Shown here in pieces: positions 6,383-10,665 of a DNA stretch of 10,665 nucleotides (position 1 is the first letter of the stretch; each line of letters begins with the position of its first letter). A model generated the notes under the pieces. The model was not told the DNA's origin. It saw nothing but the letters and a program-made list of their open reading frames with translations, and searched no databases. The position numbers and the translations under genes were made by a program. Origin of the DNA: Melioribacter roseus (GTDB lineage: Bacteria > Bacteroidota > Ignavibacteria > Ignavibacteriales > Melioribacteraceae); the NCBI GenBank assembly GCA_020724325.1, contig DYHC01000041.1, positions 1 through 10,665 of the forward strand, given 5' to 3'.

Positions 6383-7723
6383 CTATTTATTATTAAGATG
6401 TTGATCTATGAAAGAAGTATCAAGGTTACCATCAATAAATATTGGATGGTCTAAAACTTTTTTATGGAAAGGAATAGTTGTTTTAATTCCTTCCACATGA
6501 AATTCTTCAAATGCTCTTCTAGCCCTAGAAATTGCATGTTTACGATCAGTGCCCCACACAATTAACTTTGCAATAAGAGAATCATAATTGGGCGGTATTA
6601 CATAATCATTATAAATGTGAGAATCTACTCTAACACCAAATCCTCCGGGAAAATGCAAATACTCAATTCTTCCGGGTGAGGGTCTGAAGTTATTATCGGG
6701 GTCTTCAGCATTAATTCTAAATTCAATTGCATGACCTCTTGGCTCTTGAGGAAGGTTTTCAATTTTTTCTTTTGAAGCAACAAGGATCTGTTGTTTAATT
6801 AAATCAAGATTCTGTACCATTTCAGTAACAGGATGTTCCACTTGAATTCTAGTATTCATTTCGATGAAATAAAAATTAAGATGTTTATCTACAAGGAATT
6901 CAATCGTTCCGGCACCTTCGTAATTAACTGCTTTGGCGCCAAGTAGTGCAGCTTCACCCATTTTATTTCTTAAGTCGGCATTTGCAACCGGCGAAGGAGA
7001 TTCTTCAATTAACTTTTGATGTCTTCTTTGAATAGTACAATCGCGTTCGCCATAATGATAAACATTGCCAAATTGATCGCCCATTACCTGAATTTCAACA
7101 TGACGGGGATTCATAATAAATTTTTCCAAGTAAAGACCGGCGAATCCAAAAGCAGATTCTGCTTCATTAGCCGCAGTTTGAAACAGCTTTTCTAAGTCCT
7201 TTTCTTCCCAAACAATACGCATACCTTTACCACCGCCGCCGGCAGAAGCTTTAAGCATTACCGGATAACCTACTTCTAATGCAATTTTTTTTGCTTCATC
7301 TACTGTCTTAATAATTCCATCGCTTCCCGGCACTACCGGCACACCAACCTTACGCATTGTTTCCTTTGCAAAGGATTTATCTCCCATCTTTCTAATTGAA
7401 TCTGGCGAGGGACCAATAAATTTTATATTTGAGTCGGAGCAGATTTCACTAAAATCTGCATTCTCTGAAAGGAAACCATATCCCGGATGGATTGCATCTG
7501 CGCCGGTTATCATAGCAGCAGACATTATACTAGGTATTTTAAGATAACTATCAGAACTTTTAGCCGGACCAATACAAACAGCTTCATCGGCAAGTACAAC
7601 GTGCAAAGACTCGCGGTCAACTTCCGAATATACCGCAACAGTCTTAATTCCCAATTCTTTGCACGTACGAATTATTCTAAGTGCTATCTCACCCCGGTTG
7701 GCGATAAGAATTTTTTTGAACAA
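6383..7723 (-). CDS. accC: Acetyl-CoA carboxylase, biotin carboxylase subunit
   Basis: This is a 446-residue biotin carboxylase (E. coli AccC is 449) that carboxylates biotin on AccB with ATP and bicarbonate in the first half-reaction of malonyl-CoA formation. Visible landmarks are the N-terminal [19 protein letters not shown] (3-21), K116 and K158 of the ATP-grasp fold, the glycine loop AGGGGKGM (161-168), the [15 protein letters not shown] stretch (227-241), E275, E288, N290 and R292 of the active site ([14 protein letters not shown]), and EFRINAEDP (334-342). No biotin carrier or carboxyltransferase domain is fused. The start is TTG at 7723-7721, supported by GAGAGGT four bases upstream. 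It lies 26 bases after accB. AccA and AccD are not in the window. Confidence 0.97.
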   Translation of the reverse strand: MFKKILIANRGEIALRIIRTCKELGIKTVAVYSEVDRESLHVVLADEAVCIGPAKSSDSYLKIPSIMSAAMITGADAIHPGYGFLSENADFSEICSDSNIKFIGPSPDSIRKMGDKSFAKETMRKVGVPVVPGSDGIIKTVDEAKKIALEVGYPVMLKASAGGGGKGMRIVWEEKDLEKLFQTAANEAESAFGFAGLYLEKFIMNPRHVEIQVMGDQFGNVYHYGERDCTIQRRHQKLIEESPSPVANADLRNKMGEAALLGAKAVNYEGAGTIEFLVDKHLNFYFIEMNTRIQVEHPVTEMVQNLDLIKQQILVASKEKIENLPQEPRGHAIEFRINAEDPDNNFRPSPGRIEYLHFPGGFGVRVDSHIYNDYVIPPNYDSLIAKLIVWGTDRKHAISRARRAFEEFHVEGIKTTIPFHKKVLDHPIFIDGNLDTSFIDQHLNNK

Positions 7724-7727
7724 AATG

Positions 7728-7734
7728 ACCTCTC
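7728..7734 (-). promoter_or_regulatory. Shine-Dalgarno site fixing a TTG start for accC
   Basis: The minus strand reads GAGAGGT, four bases, then TTG at 7723-7721. The encoded [15 protein letters not shown] is the expected biotin carboxylase N-terminus, so TTG is very likely the real start. Confidence 0.7.
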
Positions 7735-7749
7735 AAAAGTTTGATATCA

Positions 7750-8223
7750 CTATACAGTTTCAATTAAGAAAAGGGGTTGGTTATATTCAACCGGAGTGGA
7801 ATTTTCAACAAGTATTTTAACAATTTTTCCGCTAACATCAGATTCAATTTCGTTCATTAGCTTCATTGCTTCAACTATACACAATACACTACCCGGGGCA
7901 ACAATATCCCCAATTTGAACATATGAATCTGCATCTGGCGCTGGTGCACGATAAAATGTTCCAACAATTGGCGATTTAATCTCATGCAAATTGGATTTAG
8001 TTTCATTTGTTGGCTGATTAGTAACCTCATTAGATTGTTTTGGAAAAGCAGCAGGTTGTATAGCTGCATTCTGATAATCAAATGAAGGCTGAACATTTAC
8101 ATGAGAAGGACTTTTTGAGTTTTTTGATATTTTTACTTTTAAGTCGCCTTCCTGAACTGAGAATTCGGTAATTTCACTTTGCTCAACCATATTAATGAGC
8201 TTTTTAAGGAGGTTTATATCCAT
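7750..8223 (-). CDS. accB: Acetyl-CoA carboxylase, biotin carboxyl carrier protein
   Basis: This 157-residue carrier protein of acetyl-CoA carboxylase is biotinylated on K121 in EAMKLMN (118-124). It shuttles the carboxyl group from AccC to the carboxyltransferase. The short N-terminal domain (1-35) is followed by a flexible linker rich in asparagine, proline, glutamine and serine (36-80), then the biotinyl domain. The bacterial thumb loop GTFYRAPAPDADSYVQIGD (88-106) is present. Length and layout match E. coli AccB (156 residues). The ATG at 8223 lies 12 bases after the efp stop and has only a weak AGAAG-like SD, so translation may be coupled to efp. accC follows after 26 bases. Confidence 0.97.
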   Translation of the reverse strand: MDINLLKKLINMVEQSEITEFSVQEGDLKVKISKNSKSPSHVNVQPSFDYQNAAIQPAAFPKQSNEVTNQPTNETKSNLHEIKSPIVGTFYRAPAPDADSYVQIGDIVAPGSVLCIVEAMKLMNEIESDVSGKIVKILVENSTPVEYNQPLFLIETV

Positions 8224-8235
8224 GTTCTTCTACTA

Positions 8236-8802
8236 TTAGTTTTTAACTCGTTCAACATAGACTCCCGTTCGGGTATCTACTTTTAATATTTCACCTTCAT
8301 TAACAAAAAGCGGAACATTTATCTGGGCACCGGTTTCAAGCTTAGCAGGTTTTAATACATTAGTTGCAGTATCACCTTTAAACCCCGGTTCAGTTTCAAT
8401 TACTCTTAAGTTTACAAACATTGGTATTTCCGAAGAGATAATTTTTTCCTGATCATCATATATTATTTGAATTTCGTCTCCTTCCTTCAAAAATATTTGT
8501 CCCTCTCCTAAAATTTCTTCGGGTACATTAATCTGGTCGAATGTTTCATTATCCATTAAAATATAATATTCATCTTCCTTGTAAAGAAATTGAAATTTTC
8601 TTCTTTCAATCTGAACAACATCAATAGATTCACCAGAGCGGAAGGTATTATCCAGCACTTTACCCGATTTCATATTTTTTAATGTAGTTCTTACAAATGC
8701 ACTTCCTTTGCCTGGTTTGACGTGTTGAAATTCAACAACCAGAAAAGGTTCACCCTTAAATCTAATGATAAGACCATTCCTTAATTCTGATGTATCTGCC
8801 AT
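8236..8802 (-). CDS. efp: Elongation factor P
   Basis: This complete 188-residue EF-P has all three β-barrel domains: the N-terminal KOW-like domain (1-64), the middle OB domain (65-128) and the C-terminal OB domain (129-188). EF-P enters the ribosomal E site and rescues stalling at consecutive prolines. The tip loop reads HVKPGKGSAF (27-36), putting lysine K32 at the position modified in other species. It is therefore a lysine-type EF-P, not the arginine, rhamnosylated type. The modification system (EpmA/EpmB, YmfI or none) cannot be seen here. efp next to accB-accC is a widespread arrangement. The ATG has only a weak purine stretch upstream, and a promoter-like TAAATTTG sits ten bases before it. 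Confidence 0.98.
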   Translation of the reverse strand: MADTSELRNGLIIRFKGEPFLVVEFQHVKPGKGSAFVRTTLKNMKSGKVLDNTFRSGESIDVVQIERRKFQFLYKEDEYYILMDNETFDQINVPEEILGEGQIFLKEGDEIQIIYDDQEKIISSEIPMFVNLRVIETEPGFKGDTATNVLKPAKLETGAQINVPLFVNEGEILKVDTRTGVYVERVKN

Positions 8803-8812
8803 TTCTTCTAAT

Positions 8813-8820
8813 CAAATTTA
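8813..8820 (-). promoter_or_regulatory. Candidate -7 element (TAAATTTG) for the efp-acc cluster
   Basis: The minus strand reads TAAATTTG, an exact TAnnTTTG match, only ten bases before the efp ATG. Transcription starting about seven bases downstream would leave a leader of only a few bases. No -33 TTG is seen at normal spacing, so an upstream promoter remains possible. Confidence 0.33.
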
Positions 8821-8836
8821 TTTTAGAATCTGTAAG

Positions 8837-8868
8837 AAAAAATCCGGGGTCAAAATTTACAAAACCCG
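8837..8868 (-). terminator. Weak candidate terminator between the TPR gene and efp
   Basis: In the minus-strand RNA CGGG (8868-8865) can pair with CCCG (8848-8845), followed two bases later by six uridines (8842-8837). The stem is only four strong pairs with a long AU-rich loop, so termination would be inefficient. It sits 9 bases past the stop of the TPR gene, where a terminator would be expected. Confidence 0.28.
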
Positions 8869-8876
8869 TTTAATAC

Positions 8877-9566
8877 TTATCCTTCTAATTGGTTAAGATA
8901 GCGATCAATTTCCTGAACAACAACAGAAAATTTGTATTCGTTTTTAATCTCCTTAAAAATGGACTTGGCTTCATTATTTTTACCAAGCTTCATTAAATTA
9001 AGAGCAGATTTAAAGAGATATTCTGCATTGGAGGGATTTGTTTTAGAAATCTTTGCAGCTTTTTCAAAAAGTGCAGAAGCTTTTTTATAGTCACCTTTTA
9101 TTTCATAGTAATGAGCTTGACCGGCAAGGGCTGTAGCTTCAAAAAGTAAGTTAGACCCGCCAAAACTATCGTATAATTTATAAGCCTCTTCCCATTTACC
9201 AAGTAATGAATAGGAGTTAGCTAAATAAATTTTTGCGTTTTCACCGTTTTCTGTGCTTCCAAAATCGTCAACAATCTTTTTTAATCCCACAATATTAGAA
9301 GATGGTTGTCCATCTATAGCTTCCTGAAAAAGGTTCGATTCGTATAACGGAATAACTTTTGCTAATAGGTTGGCTGCAGCAAGGTTATCATCCGATCTTT
9401 TATTCGAAATTAATATAACTGCTATAATAATTAAAGCTACTGCTCCTAATCCAATTAGAATTTTTGCCTGGTTTTCCATAAGAAAGTTATAAGTGCTATA
9501 ATAGGAAGTAACCAATTTATCTTCTTTCATTTCTTTTTTAGAGATTCTTTTTTTACCGGCTAACAA
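8877..9566 (-). CDS. Membrane-anchored tetratricopeptide repeat protein
   Basis: This 229-residue protein has a basic, charged N-terminus (GKKRISKKEMKEDK, 4-17), one transmembrane helix (about 35-54) and a helical C-terminal region with TPR-like pairs. The clearest repeats are GENAKIYLANSYSLLGKWEEAYKLY (108-132), ALAGQAHYYEIKGDYKKASALFEKA (146-170) and AEYLFKSALNLMKLGKNNEAKSIFKEI (181-207). Basic residues before the helix predict a cytoplasmic N-terminus and a periplasmic TPR domain, as in YfgM-like proteins, which associate with the Sec translocon and periplasmic chaperones. That comparison rests on layout only, and no bamB neighbour is present. The start is TTG at 9566-9564 with TGAGGT four bases upstream. 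It lies between the PHP gene (51-base gap) and efp (74-base gap). Confidence 0.86.
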   Translation of the reverse strand: MLAGKKRISKKEMKEDKLVTSYYSTYNFLMENQAKILIGLGAVALIIIAVILISNKRSDDNLAAANLLAKVIPLYESNLFQEAIDGQPSSNIVGLKKIVDDFGSTENGENAKIYLANSYSLLGKWEEAYKLYDSFGGSNLLFEATALAGQAHYYEIKGDYKKASALFEKAAKISKTNPSNAEYLFKSALNLMKLGKNNEAKSIFKEIKNEYKFSVVVQEIDRYLNQLEG

Positions 9567-9570
9567 ATTT

Positions 9571-9576
9571 ACCTCA
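9571..9576 (-). promoter_or_regulatory. Shine-Dalgarno site fixing a TTG start for the TPR gene
   Basis: The minus strand reads TGAGGT, four bases, then TTG at 9566-9564. The next in-frame ATG is codon 13, inside the basic N-terminal stretch, and lacks a comparable site. Confidence 0.6.
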
Positions 9577-9589
9577 GTTTTATAATCAC

Positions 9590-9597
9590 CAAAATTA
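9590..9597 (-). promoter_or_regulatory. Candidate -7 element (TAATTTTG) for the TPR gene
   Basis: The minus strand reads TAATTTTG, an exact TAnnTTTG match, 23 bases before the TTG start. This gives room for a leader with the ribosome binding site. A -33 TTG at usual spacing is not seen. Confidence 0.35.
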
Positions 9598-9617
9598 GGG
9601 GCGAAATTTAATAAATA

Positions 9618-10665
9618 TTATAGACCAATTCTAATATGATTTGAAAAAATCCATGCATTTTCGTTTAAGTAAACTTCTACTCTATATGCACCTTTTTGGC
9701 TGATATTAAATTCTGCATCAAAACCGTCAATAGTTTCTAATAAACTGCCGTTTTTTAACAATTTAATTGTCCCGCTAATATTAGGCAAAGAAACGCGCAG
9801 CTTAACCTTATTAGTATGAGTAATTAGTTCTCCCATCTGATATATTTTTTGCCCGTCCTCTGCAAAGAATCTAAAACCGGTTGCATCACCATGATAATAA
9901 TTAGATATAAAGCATCTTCCATTTTTCAGGGAATTATATAATTCATTTTTGGCAGTTAAGAAATTTTCTTTATTGTCTGAAGGAATAAATTTACTATCGA
10001 CAAGTATATGGGTTCTGATCGATTTGAAGAGAACCTTATAGGGAAAGACCTCGACTTCAAAAAATCCTAATAAATTTACTTTATGTGCGTGAGCATCAAC
10101 TCCGCCAATACCTACAACTCTTCTTTTCAGATTTAGGTAATCCCATGTGTCTAAGGTTTCTTTTGGAGGCATTGTAATTGATTTCAATGGATGGATAAAA
10201 TAATTGTACTTATTCTGATCGGTTAAACCTTCCATCCATTCAGACATGTGATTCCAAATTTCGAGTCCGGTAAAATCCTCAGTATCCCACTCAATCCAGG
10301 GATAAGGCGGATGCTCTGTCATAGAATTTCTTTTTTCGTGAGGGTGAGCAATAAAACCCAATCCACCGCTTTCTTTAACTAATCTGGTATATTCCTTTGC
10401 TGGAAGTCTGGTTGAATAAGCTTCATTAACTCCAAGTGCTAAGAGATGGTTTTTATTATCTTTGTCGTTAATCTCGCAGCCCACCAGCAGCAAAGTTTTA
10501 CCATGCCAGCCTTCAAAACCTTCGTGTAATGCTCTTAGAGTATTATGATCGGTAAGGATAATATAATCCAGACCAGCTTCGTTAGCAAAACCGGTAATCT
10601 CTTTAATTTCACCCGAGCCATCAGAAAAAACAGAATGGATATGAATTGCTCCAATATATTCGTGC
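9618..10665 (-). CDS. PHP-domain metallohydrolase, CehA/McbA-like (N-terminus cut by right edge)
   Basis: The frame is open from the right edge to the stop at 9620-9618, giving 348 residues in the window. It is a PHP-fold metal-dependent hydrolase. Counting from the first complete codon (10664), the PHP motifs are HIHSVFSDG (8-16), TDHN (38-41), GCEIN (62-66), HPHE (107-110) and DAHAH (190-194). These histidines, aspartates and the glutamate form the metal site. The layout, with a β-rich C-terminal part after the PHP domain, resembles CehA/McbA-type enzymes, whose family includes phosphoesterases and carbaryl or microcin-related hydrolases. The substrate cannot be read from sequence. A TTG at 10493 is not the start, since motifs I and II lie upstream of it. 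The start and any signal peptide are outside the window. The TPR gene follows after 51 bases. Confidence 0.9.
   Translation of the reverse strand, partial: HEYIGAIHIHSVFSDGSGEIKEITGFANEAGLDYIILTDHNTLRALHEGFEGWHGKTLLLVGCEINDKDNKNHLLALGVNEAYSTRLPAKEYTRLVKESGGLGFIAHPHEKRNSMTEHPPYPWIEWDTEDFTGLEIWNHMSEWMEGLTDQNKYNYFIHPLKSITMPPKETLDTWDYLNLKRRVVGIGGVDAHAHKVNLLGFFEVEVFPYKVLFKSIRTHILVDSKFIPSDNKENFLTAKNELYNSLKNGRCFISNYYHGDATGFRFFAEDGQKIYQMGELITHTNKVKLRVSLPNISGTIKLLKNGSLLETIDGFDAEFNISQKGAYRVEVYLNENAWIFSNHIRIGL

Noticed and set aside
8206..8240. Plus-strand AAGGAGG followed by ATG, looking like a small gene start
   Set aside because: The frame is MFFYY and then stop. The AAGGAGG is the reverse complement of AccB codons for asparagine, leucine, leucine and lysine.
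10491..10493. TTG at 10493 as the start of the PHP gene
   Set aside because: PHP motifs I (HIHSVFSDG) and II (TDHN) lie upstream in the same open frame, which continues to the window edge.
1..10665. CRISPR arrays, insertion sequences, tRNA genes, toxin-antitoxin or defence cassettes
   Set aside because: No regularly spaced repeats, transposase-like frames, terminal inverted repeats or tRNA-like cloverleaf sequences were found on reading both strands. Despite its name, mazG here is the housekeeping pyrophosphohydrolase, with no mazEF nearby.

Overview
The window holds compact, AT-rich (roughly one-third G+C by eye) bacterial chromosome with short intergenic gaps and a housekeeping gene set. 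Three things point to the Bacteroidetes/Chlorobi superphylum, most likely an Ignavibacteria-like lineage. These are the overall protein flavour, the efp-accB-accC order, and repeated TAnnTTTG boxes (the -7 element of this superphylum) upstream of several genes. Unlike typical Bacteroidetes, many genes carry clear Shine-Dalgarno (SD) sequences, and several use GTG or TTG starts. The lineage is an inference from sequence character, not from a database search. No mobile element, CRISPR array, rRNA, tRNA or phage gene is visible, and no gene-free stretch exceeds 300 bases.

Layout, left to right. At 1-44 is the start of a minus-strand gene encoding a secreted protein, cut by the window edge. At 160-618 (minus) is a RidA-family protein, divergent from mazG at 722-1483 (plus), the only plus-strand gene. 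From 1511 to the right edge everything lies on the minus strand. In transcription order, right to left, this is: a PHP-domain metallohydrolase (cut by the right edge), a membrane-anchored TPR protein, efp, accB, accC, gcvH, a hairpin terminator, guaA, radC, a small coiled-coil lipoprotein, a secreted coiled-coil/LysM protein, and phoH.

How the genes work together. efp-accB-accC-gcvH forms a tight cluster joining EF-P (relief of ribosome stalling on polyproline) with the biotin half of acetyl-CoA carboxylase and a lipoyl carrier protein. guaA makes GMP and runs into radC with a short overlap. The lipoprotein and the LysM protein look like an operon-encoded envelope pair. Their coiled coils resemble each other and each mature protein has one non-lipidated cysteine, which suggests an outer-membrane-to-peptidoglycan tether. 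mazG and the RidA gene share a divergent promoter region and both act in metabolite housekeeping.

No obviously new multi-gene defence or biosynthetic system is present. The most unusual signals are phoH and radC, where homology and a good SD point to translation starts at codons that are not ATG, GTG or TTG, and the lipoprotein/LysM pair with matching coiled coils and cysteines.
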